Assembly: GCA_023548195.1 (NCBI GenBank) | Contig: JAJHZJ010000532.1 | Location: 2,635,725-2,699,724 of the forward strand | Origin: Bettongia penicillata ogilbyi | Lineage: Eukaryota > Chordata > Mammalia > Diprotodontia > Potoroidae | DNA length: 64,000 nucleotides | Reading direction: 5' to 3' | In this document: positions 20,863 through 31,970 of the stretch, one piece after another | How the letters are laid out: every line of letters begins with the position of its first letter | Position numbering within the stretch: position 1 is the stretch's first letter | Notes under the pieces: model-generated | What the model saw: only the letters and a program-made list of their open reading frames with translations | What the model was told of the DNA's origin: nothing | Databases searched by the model: none | Program-made: the position numbers and the translations under genes

Positions 20863-23030
20863 CAAAGGGTAAAAAACAATTAAAGATAGTCATTATCCTA
20901 CATTCACTTCATCCCGAAACAGGACTTTTGTTCATGTTCTGAGAAGTAGGTGGGGATCATTGGTAGTCTGAGTAAAAGTCGGGACTCGAGAAATTACAGA
21001 TATCAACTTCCTTTCAGTCTCAAAGTACTATTTTTTTTTAAGAAGGGGCAGGGGAAGGATAAGGAAGTATTCGCTGGGCCAACCCATTATGGGAAAGGGC
21101 AACAATCAGTGACAGCAGAGGTGGAGTGCCCGGATGTGTCATATTTGCTCACACCCACTTGCAACTTAGAGTTGTAAGCTCAGGACACTGTGTTCTGGGC
21201 GTCCATGTCCCATCCATGCACAGTGCAAAGCACTTCAGAATTAGCTAAGGAGCTGACTAGCTCTCCAGGGCATTTCTGGAAACATTGGTTTGTTCTCCTT
21301 CCTTCCTCTTGGTCATAGCAATCTGCCAAGATGTGTCAGTCAGGCGCTTGCCACTCAAGCAGTCTTCCCAGGTTGTGATTAATCATCTTTTATAAAAGCA
21401 TTCTTTTAAAAGGAAGCTTCTTTGCCAAATAGTGACACTGTATAAGGGTAAAACATGGTTACTTGAATATTATTGCAAAATAATTTGGCTTTCCTGTGCT
21501 AAATTACTCTGAAAGGGATTTGAACTAAATGAAAAAATTGTCATTCCTTTTCGTGATAATAATAAAGATGAAGCAAATATATTGTATTGCGAAATATCCT
21601 TTAAACATGTGCAGATTTGGGGTATATTTTTGAAAAGCTGAGTAGCTGAAATAAATCAATGCAAAGCCAAATTCAGACTCTGGTCCAGAAAGAGAAAGTG
21701 ATTGTATTTATGAAAAAGAGCTATAGATAATAAAATTATAATGTATTTGAACATATTTATCGATTTAAAAAACACATCCTGAAAATTAAATCAAAGAACC
21801 ACTTATCAACTACTTGACCAATCTACAGAGGCAATTCTCATTTTTATTTTAAGGAATCAAATATTTTAAAATATCAATGGCTATGAACTCTTGTGTCACG
21901 AACAAGCAATACATTCGATTTTACTCAACATGAACAATTAATAGGCTTGCCCTCTGAGAGTAGATTGGCACAAGTGTTTGAACCTGAAAATTTTCATTAT
22001 GTTTTGGCTGTCAGCAAACAAAAAGTTATCCAGTTTATCAACCAAAGAAGTATAAACTTTACTACCATTTATCTTATTTGCATGAAATGGAGTTTTCTGC
22101 AGAAGCAGACAAAATACCCATCTGGATTAGTGGTCAAAAAAGAATGAGTAGCTGTATCATTAGTGACACCACCTTTTGAAAAACAAGCCAACCCCACACG
22201 TTATTATTATAGTTATTTAAATAAGCTACAAATATGAAATTTTCAAGGTTTATCAATGAATATCTATACCTGTTGCATCATTGTTATCATATCAGTAAGG
22301 TTTGTATATTATAAAAATTCTTGCTGAATTTTGTTTTCATGAAATATGAACTAAGAAAATAAAAGTGTGAATTGCAATGCAAAGTTTGGAAACTTCTGCC
22401 TGAAGGTGATACCTTGTTAAAATGTTGCCAGGCCTGCAATGAAGTGTCTCCCAACTGCAAGCAAATATCTCTGTCCAGATTTGGAATAATCAATCTGAAA
22501 TTTTTTTGCTGCACAGCACCACATGAGATATAAAGAATAAGAAAGACCCTGCCCTCAGGGAACTTATAGTCAAGTAAGAACGTTAATGAGAAGAAAAATA
22601 TTTCTGAGTTTTGGTTACAATGATTTTTACTAAATTACTTAACATCTCCAGTAAATTAAAAAACTGACTTTCTGTGTTTTTATTATGAGCTTAACAACCA
22701 TCAAAAGACAAATATTCAAGCATACAAGCAAGAATCAAAAATGATGATACATTTAACCAGAAATTTCCATTATCTGAATCTACTCAATTTATGGGTTTCA
22801 AATTCAATTTGACTTTTTGTTTTCCTGTCTTAGGAAAACAAAAAACTGATCCACTAAATGCCAAATAAAAGTGAAATGAGGAATTACGGCAATTATCCAG
22901 ATAATTCATAAAAAAGAAATTACCTCAGTTTTCAGGCTTCTTTCTTTTAGGTCAAAGTTGTTATTTTGGCTTGAATTATTCAAACAGTTACAGTTCAGAA
23001 TTCTCAGGCAATGTTACAAAATACTTTTCT
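20863..23030. other. Intergenic, largely unique; short L2-like tail near 22510-22590
   Basis: AT-rich sequence with no gene recognised. 'agaccctgccctcagggaac' with 'ttatagtcaagtaagaac' near 22543 resembles the antisense tail of an L2-like LINE. An 84-codon open frame at 21893-22147 matches nothing I know. Confidence 0.4.
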
Positions 23031-23034
23031 GATA

Positions 23035-23205
23035 AAAACCTTGTGAGGTAGGTAGTACAAATATTATCTGTCTTAAACAGACAAGAAAACTAAAGATAAG
23101 AGAGGTTTACAAGCCTGTCCATGATCAGACAGTGACAGAGCTAGGGTTTGAGACAGAACTCTCAGCTCCTGGGGCTCTTTCCACCCTCCTACATTGCCTC
23201 ACTTC
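23035..23205 (-). mobile_element. MIR-type SINE
   Basis: Antisense MIR order: 'ccttgtgaggtaggtagtac', 'cagacaagaaaactaaagat', 'gacagtgacagagctagggt' and 'gagacagaactctcagctcc'. Confidence 0.75.
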
Positions 23206-23644
23206 TCCTTAGTACTTACTTTGTATAGGAATCCTCACTGATATACTCCTGGTCATCACATATTTCTAGATTACTTAGTAATTTAACGCCAAAACAGGTA
23301 TGTCCTTGTATGCCATCCAAAGTAGTTTCTAGCAGTGCCCTGGTGTCACCCACTTGGCTAGCCTCGCCTTGCCCTTTGCAGCTTTACTAGAGCCTCCGTT
23401 CTCCATCACATACATCACACCTCTAGGAAAAGAGTGTCAGGTGTTGCCACCACTCATTCCTTTGGAAACTTGCATCTCTTGCTCTTGAAGAATTTGTCCA
23501 TCAGTTAGGAAAGGTCTGACCTAGTTTCTTCCAGTTTGATTAATGCCCTCTGATCTAACTATCACCTTCTAGTCTAATCTCTACAAGCAGAATCTCTGTG
23601 AAGGAAGAAAGACTAAAATACATCAAAATAAATATCTCCAAGTA

Positions 23645-23925
23645 ATAAGCATTTATATATCACCTACTATGTACCAGGCACTGTGCTAAGTGTTCCACAA
23701 ATATGAAAGTGCTTCACATATATGATCTCATTCCAACCCTCACAACAACTCTGGGCATAGGTGCTGTTATGATCCTATAATTAAGGAAACAATGGAGGCA
23801 AATAAAGGTTAAGTGACTTGCTCAGGGTCATACAAACACTAAGTGTCCAAGGCCAGATTTGAACTCGGGTTTTCCTGACTTCAGGCCCAGTGCTCTGCCC
23901 ACTGAGCCACTTATCAACTTCTAGG
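23645..23925 (-). mobile_element. MIR-type SINE, nearly full length
   Basis: Antisense full order from 'ctatgtaccaggcactgtgc', 'ctcacaacaactctgggcat', 'aagtgacttgctcagggtca' and 'gaactcgggttttcctgact' to 'tctgcccactgagccac'. Confidence 0.8.
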
Positions 23926-24164
23926 AATTTCTCTGCTAAGGAGTAAGAAGAGAGTTAAGTTCCCCATTTTAAAAATCCTCCCTTTTCCCTTCCCAGATCA
24001 CTGGAAGCACTATAGTTTTTCTATTTTCTGGTTTGTTTGAACACCTGATTTCATCTATGTGGGGATCTCCCAACCCATTTATAAATTCCTAGTCCAAGGG
24101 TAGACCTCTCTCCATGAGGCCACATTGTTTCTGTATGGATGAAGATGTCTCAGGACACACTGTG

Positions 24165-24385
24165 ATGTAGCGGAGACAGGAGCTGGTCTCAGAGTCAGGA
24201 AACTCTGGGTTCATATTCTGCCCCTGACACACTGGCTAGAAGACCCTGGGCAAATCCCTTAACTTCTCAGTACCTAATCCAACTCTCCAGAACTATTAGT
24301 TGGACAGCAATACAGAACTACATGAGCAGAGGGAGTTTGCTTGCCAGCAATTCTTTACATCAATAAATCCATAATTCCATCCCCC
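24165..24385 (+). mobile_element. MIR-related marsupial SINE
   Basis: Head 'tgatgtagcggagacaggag', 'tctcagagtcaggaaactct', 'gggcaaatcccttaacttct', then the family-specific 3' half 'ctccagaactattagttgga' and 'agagggagtttgcttgccag'. The same family is at 27035 (plus) and 31370 and 42690 (minus). Confidence 0.65.
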
Positions 24386-24421
24386 CATTACCCACCACAA
24401 GAAAGAAAAAGCAGTTTTGCG

Positions 24422-24669
24422 GTTCTTCAGTCACGTCTCAGTTGTGTCCAATTCTCCATGACCCTATTTGGGGTTTTCTTGGCAAAGATACTGTAATGGT
24501 TTGCCATTTCCTTCTCCAGCTCATCTGACAGATGAAGAAACTGAGGCAAACAGGATTAAATTGCTTGCTCAGGGTCACACAGTCACACACTTGTCTGAGG
24601 CTGCATTTGAACTCAGGTCTTCTGGACTCCAGGCCTGGTACTCTATTCACTGTGTTATGTGGCTGCCTA
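24422..24669 (-). mobile_element. tRNA-derived MAR1-like SINE
   Basis: Antisense order: 'agttgtgtccaattctccat', 'tttggggttttcttggcaaa', 'gatactgtaatggtttgcca', 'tttccttctccagctcatct', 'cagggtcacacagtcacaca' and 'tgaactcaggtcttctggac', ending at 'gtggctgcc', which is the 5' tRNA-like end in minus orientation. Confidence 0.85.
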
Positions 24670-25635
24670 TTCAATTAACTACTTTTACCTAAATATTAAA
24701 AATATTTTAATTAAATGTAAATAATTTTAAAAAACACTGTCTTTTAGCAATCTACTACATCAGCACAATGAAAGCTCCTTTGGTCTCTGCATGCAGCTGC
24801 ATGCATCAGGTCTCTGAGTTCATCCTGGACACAGGGTACAATATGGAAAAGGAGACACTCCCCATATTGTTTACTTTTATATTTCTGCAGAAGCACGAGT
24901 AGCTCTCGCTTCTGATGCAGCAGCATTCTGTGACTGGAATCTTCAGCACTGCAGTGGCAAGAAAAAGGAAAATGTGAACTTAGAGGAAAAATATTGCTTG
25001 GCAGTAATTGGCCATAATCTTTGAAAAGAAAGAAAATCTCTTTTATAGCCTCTCAGAAGGGGGACATTTTTAGGTTGAGACTGGCTAAGTCATTGACTTG
25101 GTCTTTTTTTTCTCTCTCTATCAGGGATTAAAAAGAGAGGAGTACTAACACAAATTTCAGAAATTCTTCAAGCAACCATGTAATTGTAGGAAAATGCCAT
25201 TGTGGAGCAAAATGTTGTGTGTGTCACGTGTACAAGCTTGTTGGTTTTCACAACAGCGGCCGAGGATCTGCCAAGAGAACACATCAGCAGTCTCATTTCC
25301 ACTCTCCTTATTGTTTGAAGATGAAATTGAGTCAAGATTGCATCTGTATCCTGGCTGCCTTTAGACATTAAAGAACGTATACATAGTCTTAATTACTGAG
25401 ATATTTTGAAAGCTATGTATGCCTCTGTTTTTAGGCAAAGGTCAAAATGGAATCAACAAGCCAATTTTGGGGTAACTACGTTCCCTCTATAAACATACAC
25501 ATGCACACACAACATAAATCTTCAAACATGGAAGATAAGAATGACAGATATTCAGGTTACTTACTGGGTTGAGGTCAACAGAGAGGCATGTAAATGTATA
25601 TAACAAAAAAGGTGACATTAGAAGTTGAAGGCAAA
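24670..25635. other. Intergenic, no gene recognised
   Basis: Unique-looking sequence with no recognised repeat. It includes a pyrimidine run near 25100-25125 and short non-significant ORFs. Confidence 0.4.
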
Positions 25636-25639
25636 ACTG

Positions 25640-25789
25640 AAGAGTTCAAATCCTTCCTCCCTCACTGGCTATTTGATGTCTCTCAGCCTCAGTTTCCTTC
25701 TCTGTAAAATGAAGGTAACTCCAGCACCTGCCTCACAGGATTGTTGCAGGGATCAGATTGGAGAATGGTAAGGTGATGTGTAAAACTTG
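25640..25789 (+). mobile_element. MIR-type SINE, 3' two thirds
   Basis: 'agttcaaatccttcctccct', 'ctcagcctcagtttccttct', 'ctgcctcacaggattgttgc' and 'gtaaggtgatgtgtaaaact' are MIR in sense. Its end forms the insertion site of the 5S-SINE composite that follows. Confidence 0.75.
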
Positions 25790-26035
25790 GTTCAGTCATT
25801 TTTAAGTTGTGCCCAATTCTTTGTGACCCCATTTGGGGTTTTCTGGGCAAACATACTGAAATAGTTTGCCTTTTCCTTCTCCAGCTCATTTGGCAGATGA
25901 GGAAACTGAGGTAAAAAGGGTGAAGTGACTTGCCCAGGGTCACACAGCTACTAAGTGTCTTGGGCCAGATTTGGACTCAAGGAAATGAGTTTTGTAGGCT
26001 CTGCGCCCATTCCCCTGTGGCCACCTAGCTGTCCC
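25790..26035 (-). mobile_element. tRNA-derived MAR1-like SINE, SINE part of a 5S-SINE composite
   Basis: Antisense order 'aagttgtgcccaattctttg', 'ttggggttttctgggcaaac', 'ttccttctccagctcatttg', 'tgacttgcccagggtcacac', and on to the 5' end 'ccacctagctgtccc' at about 26035. Immediately at that 5' end, with no spacer, lies a 5S rRNA-derived sequence in the same orientation. Confidence 0.85.
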
Positions 26036-26155
26036 AAAGTCTACAGCACCCAGTATTCCCAGGCAATCTCCCATCCAAATGCTAACCAAGTGGACCTTGC
26101 TTAGCTTCCCAGATCAAACCAGATTGGGCACATTCAGAGTGGCATGGCTGTAGAT
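26036..26155 (-). pseudogene. 5S rRNA pseudogene (near full length)
   Basis: Reading the minus strand from 26155 gives a sequence collinear with vertebrate 5S rRNA over about 120 nt (the usual length is about 120-121). It starts TCTACAGCCATGCCA and ends GAATACTGGGTGCTGTAGAC-TTT. The internal polymerase III control elements are recognisable: A-box region AGCTAAGCAAGGTCC and C-box TGGATGGGAGATTGCC. Several substitutions from the canonical sequence, several at CpG positions, indicate a retropseudogene and not a working gene. It runs straight into the SINE at 26035, and one imperfect short direct repeat flanks the pair. Confidence 0.88.
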
Positions 26156-26849
26156 GAAACTCGTATTATTATTGGAAAATATTTCTGGCTCCTATTTCAC
26201 TCATGCAGCTCCAAGCTATTGCGCAGAAGGAAAATGCAGAACGAAAGGGGGAATTTTCATGCCTAGTGTATCATTCCTGGGCTTCTGTGATCTAGCCCCA
26301 CCTTCACCTCCGAAGACCCCCAAGCTCCGTAAAGCCTTTGCAGGTGGCAGTTGCAGGCTACAGAAACCACTTGTGCTGTTACCCCTTCCCTGGCTCTGTA
26401 CGCTTTTTGTTTTCTCCTTGTGTCCCCATTCTGCTACTGCTGTTCCTGGGCTCCTGACTTTATGCCAGAGCAGGGAGATGCTGGCATCGGATCTGTTTCT
26501 GACTTCCAACCTGGTGGAATACATACCAGAGCAAGGTGGATGGCCATCTGCTCCCAGCCCCTAGTCGCCCTCTTATAAAGCCTCTACGATGGAGGACAAA
26601 TTCTCTCTAGAACACCCTCCAAGAGAGGGAGCCTTGCTCATCTCCAGGCAGAGAACAGGGGAGCATTTTAACCTCCCTCCCATACCTGGGTCTTTTTTTC
26701 ATCCTCTCCTGCATTTCATAGACACAGCAGCATTTACAGGGCTGTGGGCGGGGCTCAGTAATTGCACTCAGCCATACCAGCTACAGATTCCAAGTTCCTT
26801 TATTTTCAAGCTTTGTAGTTCTAGATCTGTACCTTTCTGCATGGAATAC
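26156..26849. other. Intergenic, GC-richer stretch, no gene recognised
   Basis: More GC-rich than its surroundings. A 136-codon plus frame (26154-26564) and an overlapping 102-codon minus frame exist but show no recognisable domain. The plus frame begins inside the 5S pseudogene flank, so I do not call a gene. 'gctgtgggcggggctcagta' (about 26740) contains a GC-box-like GGGCGG. Confidence 0.35.
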
Positions 26850-26935
26850 CAAAGCTAGGAAGGACTTTAAAGAACCTTTTGTCCACCCCTTGTATTTCAC
26901 AAACAAAGAAACTGCGGAGGGAAAGTGGCTTAAGT
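26850..26935 (-). mobile_element. MIR-like SINE fragment
   Basis: 'aggaaggactttaaagaacc', 'cttttgtccaccccttgtat' and 'acaaagaaactgcggaggga' resemble the antisense 3' part of MIR-type elements ('gatgaggaaactgaggcc'). Confidence 0.45.
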
Positions 26936-27034
26936 TTTACTCATTTTTACACCCCAATGAATCGATCACAAGGTGCTGCTGAAAATGAACAAGGGATATC
27001 TCTAACCAGAAGGCTGTTTCTCCAAAAAGTGGCA

Positions 27035-27245
27035 GGGCACAGCAGACTGCATAGAGAGCTGGCCTCAGAATGAGGATGAACTGACTTCCAGTACTTACTG
27101 GCTGAATGATCCTGGACAAACCACTCATCTTGTCAGGACTCCAGGCAATGCTCAAAACCTAGAAGTTGTAGAATAGGTCCAGATCTACATTAGGAAGGGA
27201 ATTTTCTCCCTGGGAGTTCCCTATATGAAAGAAATCTTTGGTCAA
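27035..27245 (+). mobile_element. MIR-related marsupial SINE
   Basis: 'gcatagagagctggcctcag', 'tactggctgaatgatcctgg', 'caggactccaggcaatgctc' and 'ctgggagttccctatatgaa' follow the order of the 24165 family, here with its diagnostic 3' end. Confidence 0.65.
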
Positions 27246-27589
27246 ATCCTCCCCCAAATCCCTTAATTCATTAAAACACTGAAGTCACTAAACACGAAAA
27301 CAGATTTTAAATTTTTTTTTGAATTAGACTTCACCCATTTAAGCCCTCATTTCCAAAAGCTGCATGGCTTTTAGATTGTTTTGGAATTCTCCATTATGGC
27401 CCAGAAATCTCATCACTGGGGAAATATCATTCTGTAAGATCAAATCAGTCTTGGTACTCACCCATCAGTGCCCTCTGCCCTTCGGATTGGACCCTCTGAT
27501 TGGAAGATGGAAGCATGAACTTAACCTCCATTTGAGAGAGCCCAGGATAATCTCCTTATTTTTCACCAGTTATTCTGTGTTTGAATTGG

Positions 27590-27815
27590 ACTTCATCATG
27601 CCCCTATGCCAGGTCCCTTCCCCCACCCACATCAAACCCTTTCAGCTTTTTTTTTTTGACTTGTGGTCTTCCCCCATTAGACTGTAAGCAAATTGAGAGC
27701 AGGGATTGAGGGTCTTTCTTTTTATTTGTATTTGTACCCTCAGCATTTAGCACATGATTGGCACATAGTAGGTGTCTTAAGTCAATGTTTACTGACAATT
27801 GACTAATGCAAACCT
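27590..27815 (+). mobile_element. LINE-2 3' end
   Basis: 'ccattagactgtaagcaaat', 'tgagagcagggattgagggt', 'ccctcagcatttagcacatg', 'attggcacatagtaggtgtc' and 'gtttactgacaattgact' is the canonical L2-type 3' terminus in sense. Confidence 0.8.
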
Positions 27816-27939
27816 TCTTGTGGCATAGAGATAAACCTGGCTTCTTAAGGCTTTGTCAGTGGAGCACAGACTAGGGCAGTTCTACCAAGCTGAAAAAACT
27901 TTGAGTCAACACCTGTGAAAAACTGCATAATTATTGTCT

Positions 27940-28150
27940 GAATCCCTGGGTCCCTTCAAGACTCAAGTGAAACACCTTTTAAATGAAGCCTTTCTTAATT
28001 CCCCAAGTGTGAGTGCCTTCCTTCCCTAAACCACCTTGTATTCATCTTATCCCTAGAGATTCCATTAGAAGATAATCTCCTGGAGGCAGGAACTGTTTAG
28101 TACAATGTCTGGCACATAGTGCTTAACAAATAGTGATCAGCTGAGTTAAA
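27940..28150 (+). mobile_element. LINE-2 3' end
   Basis: 'cccttcaagactcaagtgaa', 'aatgaagcctttcttaattc', 'aatctcctggaggcaggaac' and 'aatgtctggcacatagtgct' give a second L2 3' terminus in the same orientation. Confidence 0.75.
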
Positions 28151-28439
28151 TTTGAAGAGGTTCAGTGCTAGACTGGGCATACAGAGATGAATTTATGGCC
28201 AGGGTAACCCTTGAAGATCACCCCTCCAAGCTGTAGAGGGATATCACCAATGATGGCAAGGAAAGAAAGCACTGGATGGAATTATGGATCACCAAAGTAT
28301 TCAAATAAATTTAAAAAGTTGATACCATAACTAAAATTGCTTGCTCTATCAAATCCAAACTTAGTCTGGTATTTAGGCTCTTTTCTTTCAAATGATTTCA
28401 CCAAGAATTGGACATGACTGCAATGACTGAACAAAATGA

Positions 28440-28620
28440 TAGATGGGTAAGTAGGTAGAGCATTTATTAAATGCTTACTGTATGCTCCCTGATGTGGGAG
28501 TTAGGAATATAAAGACAAGTAAGCTAGAAAGTGCTTATTGTCAAGAATTTACATGCTAATAGTATAAGAAAACACCTAAAAGGGGACTGAAAGGCGATGG
28601 TGGGAGACATGTGAGTGGCA
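28440..28620 (-). mobile_element. L2-like LINE 3' end, antisense
   Basis: 'agcatttattaaatgcttac' followed by 'gtatgctccctgatgtggga' and 'cttattgtcaagaatttaca' fits the antisense tail of L2-like elements. Confidence 0.45.
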
Positions 28621-28779
28621 AAATATCTGAGTAAGACAAGGCCTATCGAAGTCCATGGAGACTCTTAGGATGTGACCTCGAAGTTCTGAACCACATAGAG
28701 CTGAGTGAGGATTTGTTTTGTCCCCTAGATGCCTCTCATTACCCAGGTCCTGGAAACCTCTACAGCTAGAAGCCCCTGC

Positions 28780-28925
28780 AGGTATGATCCTAGATTTAGG
28801 AGGCCCCTTGGAGGGCCTCTATTCTACCCCTCTTATTTTCTAGAGGAGGAGACTGAGGTTCATAGTTTCCTAGAGACCACACAGGTAGAATTCTGGCAGA
28901 GCCAGATGGTGAACCCAGGTCTTGT
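28780..28925 (-). mobile_element. MIR-type SINE fragment
   Basis: 'ctcttattttctagaggagg', 'agactgaggttcatagtttc' and 'gagccagatggtgaacccag' are antisense MIR. Confidence 0.55.
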
Positions 28926-28939
28926 TTCTTTTTCCTTTT

Positions 28940-29090
28940 GGAATTTTTTGGGGGATGGGCAGGGCAAAAGGGTTAAGGGACTTGCCCACAGTCACACAGC
29001 TAGTATTAAGAGTCTGAGGCTGGATTTTAACTTAGGTCCTGCTGATTCCAGGGCTGGCACTCTATCCACTGCATGATCAAGTTGCCCCAA
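28940..29090 (-). mobile_element. tRNA-derived SINE, 5' part
   Basis: 'ttaagggacttgcccacagt', 'cacacagctagtattaagag', 'tctgaggctggattttaact' and 'tctatccactgcatgatcaa' is the tRNA-like half in antisense, ending with 'gttgcccca' (the 5' end). Confidence 0.75.
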
Positions 29091-29649
29091 GATTCTCTGT
29101 TTCTGAAGCCTGTGTTTTCTCCACTGGGTCCTACCGCCTCCTCAACAATCTGGCAATCATAGCAGGTTCTCCATCTCAATGGAGAATCCATAAAAGAAAC
29201 TGAAACTCTCCTAGTAGTTCTGGCCCAGACACTGTGATCATTTCTGTTGTAGCCTTACCAGTGCCTGGCTCCATCTTTAGTCTTGCTCCGTCTCAGTGCA
29301 AAGTCAGAATTGTTTGTTGGGTTTTTTTCCCCGAGAAGTGAAAAAGAGGCTATGGCCCTTTACCAAATAATATAACTTCATCTTTCTGTTCCAAGCAGAC
29401 AGGAGAAAGCTTGAGACATTTATTTGGATGACTGGATTCTAGACATCTTGACTTGATGGTTCAATGCCTGTCCAAAGAGAGAAGTTTAACATTTGCTTTT
29501 AGTTGAAAGTAGGATCAAAACCACACTCGACATTCAGGGATATCAGGATCCCAGCAGCAAATCTCTCTCCACATTTCTTTTCTGAGGTTTAAGTACTTAT
29601 TTTTTATGTGATTCATAACTTCCTTAAGTCTGGACTTAGAAAGTTTCCC

Positions 29650-30185
29650 CTCTAGGGATGCCCATCAATTTGGTAATGGTTGAATAAGTGGTGGTATATG
29701 ATTGTTATAAGAATACTCTTATGCTATGAGAAATGATGAGGGGGATGGTTTCAGAAAACCCTGGGAAGACTTATATGACTTAATGCAAAGTGAAGTGAGC
29801 AGAACCAGGAGAACATTGTACACAGTAAAAGCAACATTGTAACAATGATCAGCTGTGATCTTAGCTTCTCTGAACAATACAATGATTCAATTCAGTTCCA
29901 ATGGACCCATGATGAAAGACGCTATCCACCTTCAGAGAGAGAGAACTGATGAACAGAGTGAGAACAGACTGAAGTTTATTGTTTCACTTTACTTTTCTTG
30001 CTTTTTTTTAGCAACATGCAAATATGAACATGTTTTGCATATCTGTATAACCTATATCAAATTGCTTGTTGTCTCAGGGAGGGGAGAATGGAGGGAAGGA
30101 GGAATTTGGTACTCAAAATAAAAAAATGAATATTAGAAATTATTTTTATAAGTGATTGTGTAATTGGGGAAAATATTTTTTTAAA
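29650..30185 (+). mobile_element. LINE-1 3' end
   Basis: 'gatgcccatcaatttggtaa', 'aatgatgagggggatggttt', 'gggaagacttatatgactta', 'gcaaagtgaagtgagcagaa', 'caggagaacattgtacacag' and 'gaacatgttttgcatatctg', ending 'gtgtaattggggaaaatat'. 5' truncated, plus strand. Confidence 0.85.
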
Positions 30186-30312
30186 TTGTTTCGTATGACT
30201 TAATGGGTATAATGGGTATCATAGTGTTTGATTTCTCAATGGATAAGAAAGGGCTGGAGGGGAGAGAATTTGGAACACAAAATTTAAAAAATGAATGATT
30301 TAAAAAAAACAC
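30186..30312 (+). mobile_element. Second LINE-1 3' UTR tail
   Basis: 'ctggaggggagagaatttgg' and 'aacacaaaatttaaaaaatg' repeat the end of the L1 3' UTR directly after the 29650 copy, in the same orientation, suggesting tandem or nested insertion. Confidence 0.5.
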
Positions 30313-30615
30313 CTTTTCCCTCTATCTAAACTCAAGTAATTGCTAAATGCCACTGAAGGCAGGGGAAATGGTCGAAACAATGATGAATGGTTCTGCTTGA
30401 GCCTTTGATATGTTGTGGTTAGCTCAATGGCTGCTCTGTAGAGCTGGGGAGGAGGTGGTGCCTAAGTGGCAGCCAGAACTGGGCTCCTGCACTGAGTACA
30501 AGCTCTGCAATACTGTCTAGTCATCTGGGAACAGTTAAGCTTGACTATTATATGGGTCAATCAATACTGGTAACTACTGGTTAAGCACTCCTGCCACCGG
30601 CTTGGGTGCATGTAA

Positions 30616-30840
30616 TTATGTGGCACAGTGGATAGAGTGCTTGCCCTGGAGTTAGAGGGGCCAGATTCAACCTCAGATACTTACTAGCTGTGTGACCTTG
30701 GTCAAGTCATTTAACCCTGTTTGCCTCAGTTTCCTCATCTGTCACATGAAGAATCCATGTCAAATTGAGAAGGAAATGGCAACCCACTGCAGTATGTCCA
30801 CCAAGAAAACTCTAAATGGAGTACAGAGAATCAGGCACAA
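30616..30840 (+). mobile_element. tRNA-derived MAR1-like SINE
   Basis: Sense order 'tatgtggcacagtggataga', 'gtgcttgccctggagttaga', 'ctagctgtgtgaccttggtc', 'tgcctcagtttcctcatctg', 'gagaaggaaatggcaaccca' and 'ccaagaaaactctaaatgga'. Confidence 0.85.
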
Positions 30841-31249
30841 GTAATCAGCTAAATAAGAGCAATCATCTAAAGTCCAAATCACAGCAAAGCACAAGCAACT
30901 TCCAGCCAAACCCCATACTGTGAGGCAGCCGGTATTCAGCATAGGGGTAATCACCTCTTCAGCACTTGCTGCTTTGGGGCATTTGGACCTTCTTTCCTTC
31001 CTCCCTGATACATGGAGGTATCTGAACAATTTTTATTAATTAACTGAACATCTTCACCTGGTGTAAAGTGATCTGAGGTGAAGCTCTAGCCACTGAAGGT
31101 GATGGAGTTCATAGAAAGTCATTGCTCATACACTCCAGCCACAGATACATCCATTCCACAAGAACAAGGGATTAACAGGGCAGAGGATGAGACTTCTGTC
31201 ATTATCCCACTGGCTTTAGGTGATGACTTATACTCAGAATGAGAATGTT

Positions 31250-31330
31250 AGCTGTAGAAGGGACCTGGCTGATCATCAATCCCAACCCCTTCATCTGACA
31301 GCTAAAGAACCAGTCCAAGGAAGGTTTAGG
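31250..31330 (-). mobile_element. MIR-like SINE fragment
   Basis: 'gctgtagaagggacctggct', 'gatcatcaatcccaacccct' and 'tcatctgacagctaaagaac' match the antisense 3' end of MIR-type repeats. Confidence 0.5.
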
Positions 31331-31369
31331 TGATTTTTTTTTCCCTTTGGTTTAGACTTGTGATTCCAT

Positions 31370-31560
31370 TGGTGCATGGAAGTCCCAGTGATGAAACTCC
31401 CTCTGTCACTGAGGATGAGCAGCTTCTCTGTAACTTAAGCATCTCAGAGAGTGGGCCACTGATAGCTTCATTAACTTGCCCAGAGTCACACAGCCAGGAT
31501 ACATCAGAGGAAAAACTTGAACCAGGATCTTCCTGGCTCTAAGATCAGCTCCATATCCAT
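31370..31560 (-). mobile_element. MIR-related marsupial SINE
   Basis: 'gaaactccctctgtcactga', 'gcagcttctctgtaacttaa', 'acttgcccagagtcacacag' and 'aaccaggatcttcctggctc' are the antisense of the 24165/27035 family. Confidence 0.65.
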
Positions 31561-31739
31561 CACCAACCTTATGGTGTTAAATGATGAGTCCCCGGCAAAT
31601 GGTCAGGTATTGACATGTCCAATACTAGAACTTGCAATGTGTCTGTAAAAGATTTTGTTGTTCTAGAGAACGGAAATGAGAAAAATCTTCCCTGAATTAT
31701 TTCTATCAGTGAATGTCACTGTTAAGAGAAGAACAAAGC

Positions 31740-31796
31740 ATTAATATAGGATCCTAAGAGTTACTTCTAGAAAGGACTTTAGAGATTGCCTAGTCT
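31740..31796 (-). mobile_element. MIR-type SINE, left fragment
   Basis: 'ggatcctaagagttacttct' and 'agaaaggactttagagattg' are the antisense end of a MIR-type SINE that resumes at 31971 after a MITE insertion. Confidence 0.55.
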
Positions 31797-31970
31797 GGGG
31801 ATTTTTAACCTTTTTTGTGTCATAGACAACCTTTGGCAGTCTTGGGGATGTCAATGGCCCCCTTTTCAGAAATGTTTTTAAATGCCTAAAGCAAAGTACA
31901 TGGGAGTAGAGGAAACGAATTATTTTGAAAGTTATAAAATATCTTTAAAACCTGAAATAAGAATTTCTTA
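31797..31970. mobile_element. hAT/Charlie-like MITE with 8-bp target duplication
   Basis: Begins GGGGATTTTTAACCTTTTTT and continues 'gtgtcatagacaacctttgg', 'tcaatggcccccttttcaga', the order of a common marsupial hAT-type MITE. It lies between the similar octamers CCTAGTCT (31789-31796) and CTTAGTCC (31971-31978), six of eight bases matching, as expected for hAT insertion. It splits a MIR. Confidence 0.65.

Noticed and set aside
26154..26564. 136-codon frame in a GC-richer stretch
   Set aside because: Starts beside the 5S pseudogene, has an equally long overlapping minus frame, and shows no recognisable domain or splice context.
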